Assembly (NCBI RefSeq): GCF_002744245.1
Contig: NZ_NKHG01000012.1
Span: 1 to 37,324, forward strand
Length of the DNA: 37,324 nt
Source: Bacillus pumilus
GTDB taxonomy: Bacteria > Bacillota > Bacilli > Bacillales > Bacillaceae
Direction of reading: 5' to 3'
Positions 21,701 to 28,199 of the stretch are shown piece by piece. A program made the position numbers and the translations under genes. The notes below the pieces were generated by a model, which made no database searches, was not told the origin of the DNA, and was given only the letters and a program-made list of their open reading frames with translations. How positions within the stretch are numbered: the stretch's first letter is position 1; each line of letters begins with the position of its first letter.

Positions 21701-23667
21701 GTCAGCTCATTCTGATTCCAAAATATGCAGCACTTAATATGGACGAATTAACTCGGTTGATCAAAACGCATCAAGTGACAGCCAACTGCCTGCCAACTGC
21801 ATTATTCAATCGCCTGATTGAGCACGACCCAAAAAGTGTCGCAGGCTATCGCACATTACTCGTTGGCGGAGAAGCCATGTCTAGTGAGCATGCCCGAAAG
21901 GCATTGCCGCATATGGAAGGTGTGTTGATCAATGCCTACGGTCCAACAGAAAACACGACCTTAGCGACAACTTATCAAGTCACACACGTGCCAGAGGAGG
22001 CGAGATCAGTGCCAATTGGTGTTCCAGTGGCGAACTCAACTGTCGTCATACTAGATGACTACCTCAAACCAGTACCAGCTGGCGTCAAAGGAGAAATCTA
22101 TATCGGTGGAGCAGGACTGGCTAAAGGGTACCTCCATGATCCAGAACGGACGAAGGAACGGTTTATTGACAATCCATTCCCAGCATTAAAAGGGGACAAG
22201 CTGTATCGCTCAGGTGATCTAGGCAAATGGCGGTCAGATGGCAGCATTGAATATCTCGGACGAAAAGACAACTTGGTGAAAATTAGAGGCTACCGGATTG
22301 AATGTGGAGAAATTGAAACAGCCCTGCTCAAGCATCCACAAGTCAAAGAATGTACCGTCATTGCCAAAACGTATGGCAGCTCAAAACGGCTGGCGGCCTA
22401 CCTCGTCACAGATGGGGAAAATCCTGTACCCGGCTGGAAAGCATTTTTACAGGAAAGCCTGCCAAGCTATATGATTCCAAGTTACTTTATCGCCCTTGAC
22501 GCGATTCCAGTCACAACGAATGGGAAAGTCGATCAAAAAGCACTGCCAGAACCGACGGAAACGGTCTCTTCCTCTCATGAAGGTGACCAACCGGTAACTG
22601 AAACGGAACAACTCATTGTTACAGCTTTCAGGGAAGTGCTTGGTGTCAAACGAGTAGGCGTGCATGATTCCTTCTTTGATTTAGGCGGAGATTCGATTAT
22701 GAGTATCCAAGCTGTTGCCAAATTAAAAGAAAAAGGAATCAGTGTTGATCCAAAATGGATCTTCATGCACCCTGCACCAGCGCAGCTAGCCGCTTATTTG
22801 GACACATTGCCAGAGACCGGAGAGCAGGTAGAAAGAGAGCCGAAGGACTATGTGATCGAGCTGAAAAAAGGTGATCCAGCTGAACCGAGTATTTTCTTTG
22901 CACCGCCCGCTGGTGGAACGGTGATGGGCTATATCGATGTCGCCAAGCTCATGACGCATCAAGGAGCCGTTTACGCTTTGCAGTCTCCTGGCTTGTATGA
23001 GGATGAAGAACCACAATTCCTTCATTATACAGAGCTTGTCACCATCTTTATCGAAGCCATTGAGACCTTCTATCGGCCAGGAATTGACTACCTAGCAGGG
23101 CATTCAATGGGCGGACATCTTGCTTATGGAATGAATCAGCGGCTCTGCCATGCAGGAAAAGCGCCGAAAGGACTGATCGTTTTAGATACGGTCCCAGTAT
23201 TAAGAGATGAGGCAGATCAAGCGCTTCATGCCGATATGAATGAAGAAGAAGTGAAAATGCTTGCGCTCGTTCTTGGAATGGGGAATCTCGTCGGAATCCA
23301 GCCAGAAGCATTACAGGGGCTGAGCTTTCAAGAAGTGAAGCAGAAAATACTCAAAGAGGCAGAAAAGGATGAAGTGGTTCATCAATTTATGAATGATCAC
23401 TATTTAGATAAATACTTGCAAATGCAAACACATAATACGATCATGTCACAAGCCATTGAATTAGAAAAAGAACCATTCCCTGTGCCGTTTTATATTGTAC
23501 AAAGCAGTGATCACGCCACAGATTTCCAGAAGAAGTTTACAGACTGGGAGGCTTATACGAAAGAGGCGTGTACGTATTACCAAATCAAAGGCGACCATGT
23601 CACCATGATGAAAAGGCCGCAGGCAGATGAACTTGCACGGATTCTTCAAACTATCGTAAAGGGGTAA
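15469..23667 (+). CDS. Cereulide/valinomycin-type depsipeptide synthetase, second subunit (pseudoA-A-KR-T-C-A-T-TE)
   Basis: A 2732-residue protein. Order: small-subdomain remnant 1-105; keto-acid-type adenylation domain (SSGSTG 361-366, TGD 622-624, Lys736); ketoreductase (TGGLGGIG 1012-1019; Ser1151, Tyr1164, Asn1168); carrier (Ser1358); condensation (HHIISDA 1548-1554, with Ala in place of the usual final Gly); adenylation (TSGSTG 2020-2025, Lys2353); carrier (Ser2409); type I thioesterase (GHSMGG with Ser2546, Asp2573, His2710). This is the CesB/Vlm2 layout. Inferred: it adds a second hydroxy acid and an L-amino acid, since no E domain is present, and the thioesterase releases, oligomerises or cyclises the chain as in cereulide and valinomycin. 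The last A domain reads DAFCLGATLK, a hydrophobic pocket I cannot assign to one residue. The first A domain lacks the amino-binding Asp (WMPLDHVGG). srfAD follows after 6 bases, so they are almost certainly co-transcribed. Confidence 0.9.
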   Translation: MLVSRRKGNTANQIVRINGKRIDMKALERDIMLHFQLEECALIPKKNQEGGLSLVLFAQAKDPSLTREDFMKGPLHPDEVPAALVLLPSLPRAENGAVDTEALLSVDVLHEEEMRKIEERIKAIEGVSDAAAFIESETVKQTPYHLDDLFSDRQRTQGNGSISKDEVNQTKQSSAHEKPPALVYGGDVIGKPGTPVTLTEVLIRAAFMSPDRGVTYIKEGGRTVTQTYPELLTGAERVLSGLRAAGLKNGDQVLLQLKDHQDFITVFWGCILGGIIPTPVSVPPVYDEMNQGVNKLKGVFQLQNEPFIITNEASAEDIAGLRETFESEAIPVLTIETLLACEPDEQHYEPEPGEPVLQLLSSGSTGVPKCIRHNHQSILSRIISFEQANGFTHEDVSLNWMPLDHVGGIVMFHVHDVYLGCQQISPSIDQFIERPMVWLEWVETYGVTRTWAPNFAFAMMNEYEDEIRKGHWDLSTLTYIMNAAEAVVPKVTQRFMHIMGQHGLSRHAMVPAYGMSETSSAIVQSKEFMRREDGDGQLIIDQTSLTSEIQYVTHDHPHKIMFTEVGAPIPSVWIRIVDEHHQVLPEDQVGRLQVKSPTIMMGYYQNEEANQEVFAENGWFHTGDLGFIHEGRLVLTGREKDIIVINGANYLNYEIEAVVEEIEGVEVTFAAAYGIYNPESSNDTLAVFFVSQKDSIEEQIMMIQQIREAIIRKVGIEPDHIIPVEKDQFPKTESGKIQRAQLGAALKDGVFRDIERALDLASENEQTLPDWFYKRMWTKENIGPSQPVSTDHVLVFEDEKGLYQSLYAQFEQMNQPYVSVKKGHEFLRLSKGMYQMNPRIKGDYVRLVAALEADELKIDRMLHLWNVSDKEEIADPAQFKELHAFTSLSILYLYQALRQENKEPIRLAVVTKGGQFVKPQDELHVEKTALVGLLKTIPQEWEGAEVSHIDIEADDVEQDAKRIVDELSAIHMKAEVSYRQGHRLVPKLEKVDMIEAPQTEGFLEYEGVYLLTGGLGGIGFELSKQMLQFGLKLVLIGRTSLQEDREKDEAFSQLKGLGDIIYVQADVTQLSDVEKAIYEAEKHFGQSIRGVLHLAGAGNVSEHFQHVDKYTLAHTSEEDFTSELSGKADGAWVLQEAFKHDPTAQFVFFGSVNGFFGGTTFGAYSAANSFLDGLAHALTFHEGRRAICLNFSMWDNLGLSKGHTGAALTIRKGFQLIGKKQGLHSLCLGVRLNEAHLFIGLDGANQEIARHLQPAPMPRFEKKLYYTVQPGKEMHADEIIGVTEDNWNIRQVPDIPKKQDGSIDHEVLKRLYHKNAIQLEKQWPETKTEQMLAAIWEDILEVGRVYKEDQFFDLGGHSLKATQTISRINHEFSIKAPLKILFESKNLAHLAQMVEDIKRAPAVKEVKISKVEKQPSYELSHAQQRIWFLSTLEKGHHYNILGAWKLTGRLHIQALTKAIGLLTKRHEALRATFQSLSGKPVQVIREDLPPSVTVANFSLFNEKTRARRLEQLIQQEANRIYDLERGPLAQWTIVDMGKEEYYLLCAQHHIISDAWSLSLLIQELEVVYDALLAEKNPQLPVLEVEWTDYVHWQNDQLKQHQADQDYWLDTLKGELPVLELPFDRPRPPVQTFNGATEQIVIDEPLVRRLQALSKQQGTTLFMTMLSAYYVLLHKLSGQTDVIVGSPIAGRDVEQSEKLVGMFVNTLALRQDVSNAHTFADLLEKVKEMTLKAFEHQHYPFDKLVDDLSIDRDLSRSPIFQVAMGYVTDSLDVKLKGLTSEHVMVHHTVSKFDLTLHVFEQEDQLSIHVEYNTDLFNQETIHRYMNYYLHLLDGMTAQPERTFADFCLMDKAEQDAMLIGKNQTDTSYPKRTLQDLFEEQVQRDPFRIALSYMEEHMTYQELNEKATKLAAYLQSKGIGPGSLVPMLFDRSFDMIVSVLGIVKSGAAYVPMSPEYPDARIRLIVHDTQSDMILTQSHLADRLEGLNSTKIEMDKPLPETGAVYQREKSIIGEDQLAYVNYTSGSTGTPKGVMLPHAGVVRLVRETNYIELGSEDKMLQLSNYAFDAFTFELWGMLLNGGQLILIPKYAALNMDELTRLIKTHQVTANCLPTALFNRLIEHDPKSVAGYRTLLVGGEAMSSEHARKALPHMEGVLINAYGPTENTTLATTYQVTHVPEEARSVPIGVPVANSTVVILDDYLKPVPAGVKGEIYIGGAGLAKGYLHDPERTKERFIDNPFPALKGDKLYRSGDLGKWRSDGSIEYLGRKDNLVKIRGYRIECGEIETALLKHPQVKECTVIAKTYGSSKRLAAYLVTDGENPVPGWKAFLQESLPSYMIPSYFIALDAIPVTTNGKVDQKALPEPTETVSSSHEGDQPVTETEQLIVTAFREVLGVKRVGVHDSFFDLGGDSIMSIQAVAKLKEKGISVDPKWIFMHPAPAQLAAYLDTLPETGEQVEREPKDYVIELKKGDPAEPSIFFAPPAGGTVMGYIDVAKLMTHQGAVYALQSPGLYEDEEPQFLHYTELVTIFIEAIETFYRPGIDYLAGHSMGGHLAYGMNQRLCHAGKAPKGLIVLDTVPVLRDEADQALHADMNEEEVKMLALVLGMGNLVGIQPEALQGLSFQEVKQKILKEAEKDEVVHQFMNDHYLDKYLQMQTHNTIMSQAIELEKEPFPVPFYIVQSSDHATDFQKKFTDWEAYTKEACTYYQIKGDHVTMMKRPQADELARILQTIVKG

Positions 23668-23673
23668 GGACGT

Positions 23674-24414
23674 ATGAATCAGTTATTTAAAACCTTTGAA
23701 AAACAATCAGACCTCATTCAGCTTATTTGTTTTCCTTTTGCAGGCGGATATTCCGCCTCTTACCGTCCGCTCTTTGAGCTGCTAAAGGGCACTGCCGAAG
23801 TAACAGCGGCAGAGCCCCCAGGCCATGGAACCAATCTCATGCCGCTAGAATCAAGCATTGACCGGCTCGCTGAGTTGTACAAAGAAGGATTAACGGGCAA
23901 ATTAAACCGTCCATTTATTTTATTCGGACATTCAATGGGTGGACTTGTAGTGTACAGACTGACGCAGCTGCTAGAAAAGGAAGGCATATCTCCTGCAGCA
24001 GTCGTCATTTCTGCCATTCAGCCGCCACAAACAAAAAGACAGATTCTGACCCATTTATCCAATGAAGCATTTGTTCAGCATATTGCTGAAATGGGCGGGA
24101 TCCCAAAGGAATTGCTAGAGAACAAGCCAATGATGGATTACTTTACACCATCATTACGTGCAGACTATCAAGCACTGGAAACCTTCCAGCATACAGACAA
24201 TTCCATTATCGAAGCACCCGTTTATTTATTCAACGGAAAGCAAGATGAAAAATGCATGGAAGATGCAAGCGGCTGGCTAAAATGGGCAAAGACCATCGAA
24301 CGCACTGATTTCGATGGAGGCCACATGTATATCAACACACACCTCGAGCATTTCGCAGAACAGATGAGGCATGTCATTGAGCATACAACAAAGCAACAAT
24401 TCATCAGACAATAA
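23674..24414 (+). CDS. srfAD: Type II (editing) thioesterase SrfAD
   Basis: A 246-residue alpha/beta hydrolase with the TEII hallmarks: an N-terminal ICFPFAGGYSAS motif, an AAEPPGHG motif, GHSMGG with nucleophile Ser87, Asp191 in NGKQDEKC, and His217 in DGGHM. It closely resembles B. subtilis SrfAD (Ser86, Asp190, His216). Such enzymes free stalled or mis-primed carrier domains of NRPS lines by cleaving wrong acyl or acetyl groups. It normally follows srfAC directly, but here it follows the inserted depsipeptide synthetase by 6 bases with a weak GGGGTAAGG upstream. It may therefore be translationally tied to that gene and serve both assembly lines, as CesT does in the cereulide cluster. It is the last gene of the operon; a terminator lies 9 bases beyond. 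Confidence 0.95.
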   Translation: MNQLFKTFEKQSDLIQLICFPFAGGYSASYRPLFELLKGTAEVTAAEPPGHGTNLMPLESSIDRLAELYKEGLTGKLNRPFILFGHSMGGLVVYRLTQLLEKEGISPAAVVISAIQPPQTKRQILTHLSNEAFVQHIAEMGGIPKELLENKPMMDYFTPSLRADYQALETFQHTDNSIIEAPVYLFNGKQDEKCMEDASGWLKWAKTIERTDFDGGHMYINTHLEHFAEQMRHVIEHTTKQQFIRQ

Positions 24415-24422
24415 AAGAAAAC

Positions 24423-24450
24423 AACGGCCCCGTCAAACGAGGGCCGTTTT
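24423..24450. terminator. Bidirectional intrinsic terminator between srfAD and ycxC
   Basis: AACGGCCC (24423-24430) pairs with GGGCCGTT (24441-24448) around a 10-base loop. TTTTCTTT follows on the + strand, and TTGTTTTCTTTT follows on the - strand. It closes the srf/depsipeptide operon and the convergent ycxC. Confidence 0.9.
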
Positions 24451-24452
24451 CT

Positions 24453-25367
24453 TTATGAAGTCCCCTTCCTCACCACATTCCCGCCAATCACCCCGCCAAT
24501 GACCAACACAGCCCCGATGATGTGATAGATATCGATTGTTTCATGTAAAATAAGAACTCCAGCGGCGATTGTAATAAAGGCGGATAGATTGTTAAAGACA
24601 CTGACCTTTGCTGCTTCAAGCTGAGAGAGAGCATAGTTTGATAAATACGCCGTGAGAAGTGATGAAAGAATGCCTAAAAAGAGCATAGACCATACAAAGG
24701 ATGGGTGTGTAAATGGACTGAAAAATTGCGCCATTGTATCGTTTACCGAGTGTCGAATGAGAGCAGCGGCATTGAAAAAGACAAATCCAAAGAATGTCAT
24801 CACGAAGGTGAGTTCAATCACGTGGTACCGCTGCGTAATTACCCTGGCAAATACACTATATGCACTGGATGACAAGGCTGAAAGTAAAATCAGCACATAG
24901 CCGATCATATGTGAATGTTTCACATCAATTCCCTTCATCACAAAGAGGAGCATCACCCCGGACACAGAAAGAATGGTAAAGAGCACCTGTATCCATGTGG
25001 CACGTTCCTTTAAAAACCACGCTGCCAGTACCATCGTCAGAATGGGAATCGTCGCCTGAATGATGCCAGCCTCTGACGAAGACGTATACATTAGCCCCCA
25101 TACTTGAAATGCAAAAAACAAGACAGGATAAAGCAAGGAAAACGGTACAAGGTAGATGAGATCACGCCATTGAAAGGATAAACGGTATTTCTTACGTAAA
25201 AATGAATACAGCAAAAGAGCGGCTGCAAACGAAACTGTAAAGCGGTGTGCCAATAAATCAATTGGATTCGCTGATTCTAATGCCACTTTGACAAATAAGA
25301 ATGAAAAACCAATGATACAGGCGTATGCGATCGAGGCAGCATACGCTTTTTGTTTTGAAATGTCCAC
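24453..25367 (-). CDS. ycxC: EamA/DMT-family membrane transporter YcxC
   Basis: A protein of about 304 residues with roughly ten hydrophobic segments in two repeats, the layout of the drug/metabolite transporter (EamA) superfamily. The motif WGLMYTSSSEAGIIQATIP near the middle of the first repeat is typical. I chose the GTG at 25367 because AAGGAGAATT (25380-25371) precedes it by a normal distance; an in-frame ATG at 25394 would add nine residues and lacks a good ribosome binding site. In B. subtilis ycxC sits beside ycxD and sfp, and its substrate is not established. It is divergent from the MocR regulator ycxD, which suggests control by it. As the only exporter-type gene near the synthetases it is a possible, unproven, efflux route. 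The ycxA and ycxB genes found near this place in B. subtilis are absent. Confidence 0.88.
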   Translation of the reverse strand: MDISKQKAYAASIAYACIIGFSFLFVKVALESANPIDLLAHRFTVSFAAALLLYSFLRKKYRLSFQWRDLIYLVPFSLLYPVLFFAFQVWGLMYTSSSEAGIIQATIPILTMVLAAWFLKERATWIQVLFTILSVSGVMLLFVMKGIDVKHSHMIGYVLILLSALSSSAYSVFARVITQRYHVIELTFVMTFFGFVFFNAAALIRHSVNDTMAQFFSPFTHPSFVWSMLFLGILSSLLTAYLSNYALSQLEAAKVSVFNNLSAFITIAAGVLILHETIDIYHIIGAVLVIGGVIGGNVVRKGTS

Positions 25368-25409
25368 AAGAATTCTCCTTAAACGAGCATGCATGCTTCA
25401 GTTGAATTG

Positions 25410-25484
25410 ACCGGTTCTGTCCTTTTATCGTAAACGGATCATGTAAAGTGTACAATAAGAGTTATTGATATCTGTACCGGTACA
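25410..25484. promoter_or_regulatory. Putative operator pair in the ycxC-ycxD divergent region
   Basis: A perfect 12-bp palindrome, TGTACCGGTACA (25473-25484), abuts the ribosome binding site of ycxD. A second ACCGGT core lies at 25410-25415 in TTGACCGGTTC, 66 bp away, near the ycxC start. MocR regulators commonly bind repeated or palindromic sites in such divergent regions. Binding is inferred only; no clear sigma-A promoter could be fixed, though TACAAT at 25451-25456 is a possible -10. Confidence 0.45.
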
Positions 25485-25497
25485 AGGAGGAAGTGGT

Positions 25498-26835
25498 GTG
25501 AGGAAATATGATCAGCTTGTGTCGAACTTAAAAGAGAAAATCGAGAGTGGTGAATACAGCGCTGGTATGAAAATCCCCTCAATTCGTCAATTAGCGGCGC
25601 AACATGCTGTGAGCAAAAGCACCGTCATGAAAGCGCTAGACGCATTGGAGCGTGAACACCTGCTTTATTCTGTAGAAAGAAGCGGCTATTTTGTCGTGAA
25701 AACAAATCAGTCGTCGGTTAAGCAGGACAGCGCATGGATTGATTTTGCTTCATCTGCGCCTGATCCCGTTGTATTTCCATATGTCGATTTCCAGCATTGC
25801 ATCAACCAAGCGATCGATTTGTATCAAAATGAGCTATTTATTTACGGCACAGCCAACGGATTACCGTCTCTACTGCCAGTCATTTCAAAGCGTTTGACGG
25901 ATTATCAGGTGTTTGCAAATCCAGAACAGATCGTTATGACCTCTGGTATTCAGCTGGCTTTATCGATTTTAAGCACCATTCCGTTTCCGAATGGAAAACA
26001 GACCATATTAGTCGAACAGCCCGGCTATCATCTATACCTCAAATATTTAGAGAAAAATCAATTGCCCGTCCGCGGGATTCGGCGGACAGAAAAAGGACTC
26101 GATCTTCTGGAATTAGAGCGTATATTTCGAGATGAGGATATTCGCTTTTTCTATACAATGCCGAGGTTTCAAAATCCGCTTGGAACCAGTTTGTCAAAAC
26201 AAGAGAAAATAGCGATTGCAGCCCTTGCCGAGAAATATGATGTCTACATCGTTGAAGATGATTACTTGGCTGATTTAGAATTCGATACAAAAAGAGACCC
26301 GATCTATTCATACGATCAGGCGGGAAAGGTCATTTATTTAAAGAGCTTCTCAAAAATCATCTTTCCAGGGCTGAGAACAGGAGCTGTCGTCTTACCTGAG
26401 GAGCTGATTCGTCCCTTTAGTGAACACAAACGGCTCATTGATATCGACAGCTCGATGCTGTCGCAGGCTGCTTTAGAAATTTATTTAAAAAGCGGGATGT
26501 TTGAGCGACATAGAGAAAGAATGCGGACAACCTATAGAAATCGGTCCAATCAGTTGGTGGCCTGTTTAAAAAACGACCTAGGTGCTTATCAGCTGGGAGA
26601 AGAGGAGCCAGCTACGCATACCCATCTTCGTGTCGATCGGTCCATTCCGATGAATCAGCTCATTCAGCAGCTAAAAAAGGCAGCTGTTTTCGTTCAGCCG
26701 ATAGAACGCCATTACATCTCTACCTATCAGAAGGAGCCCATTCTTCAGCTGAACATTTGGCATGTGAAAGAAGAGCAAATCGCACGAGGAGTCGACTTGC
26801 TAAAGACGGCACTTCAGCAAATCACACGTTATTAA
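25498..26835 (+). CDS. ycxD: MocR-family regulator YcxD (GntR HTH fused to aminotransferase fold)
   Basis: A 445-residue protein. The N-terminal 75 residues are a GntR winged helix (IPSIRQLAAQHAVSKSTVMKA). The rest is a class I aminotransferase fold with the PLP-binding lysine in SFSK (Lys286) and the LRTGAVV motif. MocR proteins use PLP as an effector sensor rather than as catalysts. The GTG at 25498 is chosen because AAGGAGG (25484-25490) lies 7 bases upstream; an earlier ATG at 25465 would place the ribosome binding site inside the gene. It is divergent from ycxC, its likely target, and tail-to-tail with sfp, with which it shares 14 bases at the 3' ends. The target metabolite is unknown. 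Confidence 0.9.
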   Translation: MRKYDQLVSNLKEKIESGEYSAGMKIPSIRQLAAQHAVSKSTVMKALDALEREHLLYSVERSGYFVVKTNQSSVKQDSAWIDFASSAPDPVVFPYVDFQHCINQAIDLYQNELFIYGTANGLPSLLPVISKRLTDYQVFANPEQIVMTSGIQLALSILSTIPFPNGKQTILVEQPGYHLYLKYLEKNQLPVRGIRRTEKGLDLLELERIFRDEDIRFFYTMPRFQNPLGTSLSKQEKIAIAALAEKYDVYIVEDDYLADLEFDTKRDPIYSYDQAGKVIYLKSFSKIIFPGLRTGAVVLPEELIRPFSEHKRLIDIDSSMLSQAALEIYLKSGMFERHRERMRTTYRNRSNQLVACLKNDLGAYQLGEEEPATHTHLRVDRSIPMNQLIQQLKKAAVFVQPIERHYISTYQKEPILQLNIWHVKEEQIARGVDLLKTALQQITRY

Positions 26836-27523
26836 GGCGGGACAGCACCTCTCTGCAAGTAAGTGTTTCAACGCTCTCCGCCGCCGTAGGCTTTCGTGTA
26901 CATACAGCCATTTGATAGGCAGGGTCAAGCGAGTACGTTTGGACAACGCAAGGAGCTTCATGATCAGGTAATGTCAAAGTAGCCTGTCCATCCTCTGACA
27001 GACGGGCTGTAAAGGACGAAAGACCATAGGATAATCCTTTTCCTGTCAGCTTGATAAAGGCCTCCTTCATTGACCAAAGATGAAAGAAGTAGGCTTCCTG
27101 TCGTTCCGCCGGCTGTGAAAGTAAATCCTGATATTCATCAGCTGAAAAAAATCGCTTAGCAATCTCTAGATCAATCGGCTTCATTTCCTCAATATCGATG
27201 CCAACGGGTGCATCATCTACTGCGCACACAACCCAATCGCCAGAGTGAGAAAGATTAAAATGAAAGGAAGGGACTTGCCGGACGACAGGCTTGCCATTGC
27301 CCTCTGTTTCAAAAACGACCTGATCGATAGGCAGATCGTACATATCATGGATCATTTGACGAATCAGTACGTCACCTAACAGGGTTCTTCTTGCATCTAT
27401 CAAAAAACGAAAGCGCTCAGACGCAGCACGCTTTTCAGGTGACACAAAGGGCTTCAGCTGATCTATTTGTTTTCGTGCATTTATTTCATCTAAGTGTTGT
27501 AATTGGATTGCAAAAATCTTCAT
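26822..27523 (-). CDS. sfp: 4'-phosphopantetheinyl transferase Sfp, apparently intact
   Basis: A 233-residue Sfp-type enzyme that converts apo carrier domains to their phosphopantetheinyl form. The Mg/CoA-binding residues are present: GIDIE (Asp110, Glu112) and WSMKEAFIK (Glu154), plus the FNLSHSGDWV motif. It is full length (B. subtilis Sfp is 224), so unlike the laboratory strain 168 it is not truncated. The ATG at 27523 has GAGG six bases upstream; an in-frame TTG four codons earlier is less likely. It would activate the five intact carrier domains in this window (four in the depsipeptide synthetase and one in SrfAC). Its 3' end overlaps that of ycxD by 14 bases. Confidence 0.95.
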   Translation of the reverse strand: MKIFAIQLQHLDEINARKQIDQLKPFVSPEKRAASERFRFLIDARRTLLGDVLIRQMIHDMYDLPIDQVVFETEGNGKPVVRQVPSFHFNLSHSGDWVVCAVDDAPVGIDIEEMKPIDLEIAKRFFSADEYQDLLSQPAERQEAYFFHLWSMKEAFIKLTGKGLSYGLSSFTARLSEDGQATLTLPDHEAPCVVQTYSLDPAYQMAVCTRKPTAAESVETLTCREVLSRLNNV

Positions 27524-27667
27524 AACGAACCTCAATGTTTTTACATGTATTGTACCATTGGAGGGACCCCTGCAAAAGGGAAACAGTCATCCTGTTCAAT
27601 GAAAGCACAAAATGACAGGAAGATGCGGGCTGATCCCGATATAGTGGAGAGGGAAGGGAGAGAAAAG

Positions 27668-28072
27668 ATGATTCACTTGATCATGGATAGTAAACAGGAT
27701 ATCCCCGCCTTTTGGGAACGTGTCAAACAAGAAGGATGGACAGATTCGCTGGCACATGCAGCAGGAGAGCTGGGATATATCGGCGTATGTGCGAACTTTG
27801 ATGAGACGCTCGAGACTTTTGACTATATCATCGGAATTGAGCAAGGCGAGGAAGAACCAGATCAGACGATGACAGTTGAAGAGATTCCGGCAAACACGTG
27901 GGCTGTGTTTCAAGCAAAGGGACCTGTTGAAACCGCTGTCCACTCAACATGGACACGTATTTTCACAGAATGGTTTCCTGCCTCAGGGTACGAGCATGCT
28001 GGCGGAATGGAAATGGAAACGTATCCCGTAGGTGGGGATATTGACTCTCCAGATCATGTGACGTTGATTTAG
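27668..28072 (+). CDS. GyrI/AraC-type effector-binding domain protein, short, no DNA-binding part
   Basis: A 134-residue protein resembling the C-terminal ligand-binding domain of some AraC regulators (a DIPAFWERV segment, GYIGVCANFD, a YIIGIE strand, IPANTWAVF, and WFPASGYEHAGG near the end). No helix-turn-helix precedes it. The start ATG at 27668 has GAAGGGAGAGAAAAG upstream. The frame is open further 5', but that part looks non-coding. It seems to lack the first strand of the usual domain, so it may be a small free-standing ligand-binding protein or the remains of a longer regulator. Its role is unknown. It is divergent from sfp, with 144 bases between starts. Confidence 0.6.
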   Translation: MIHLIMDSKQDIPAFWERVKQEGWTDSLAHAAGELGYIGVCANFDETLETFDYIIGIEQGEEEPDQTMTVEEIPANTWAVFQAKGPVETAVHSTWTRIFTEWFPASGYEHAGGMEMETYPVGGDIDSPDHVTLI

Positions 28073-28161
28073 ATTCCAATCCGAAAATCATCATGAAAAA
28101 GGCAATATGTTCTGCTGCTTTTTTATGGTCTCATCATGTGAACACCAATTCGTTTTAGCAC

Positions 28162-28199
28162 AAGAACAAGCCATTCTTTTAGTAGAATGGCTTGTTCTT
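28162..28199. terminator. Strong hairpin closing yczE and the convergent small gene
   Basis: AAGAACAAGCCATTCT (28162-28177) and AGAATGGCTTGTTCTT (28184-28199) form a perfect 16-bp stem with a 6-base loop. The right arm overlaps the yczE stop codon. T-rich stretches are modest on both sides, so termination efficiency is uncertain. Confidence 0.7.

Noticed and set aside
28093..28128. A second terminator after the orphan effector-binding gene (AAAAAGGCA ... TGCTTTTTT)
   Set aside because: The stem is short and needs a bulge; the 16-bp hairpin at 28162 is far better.
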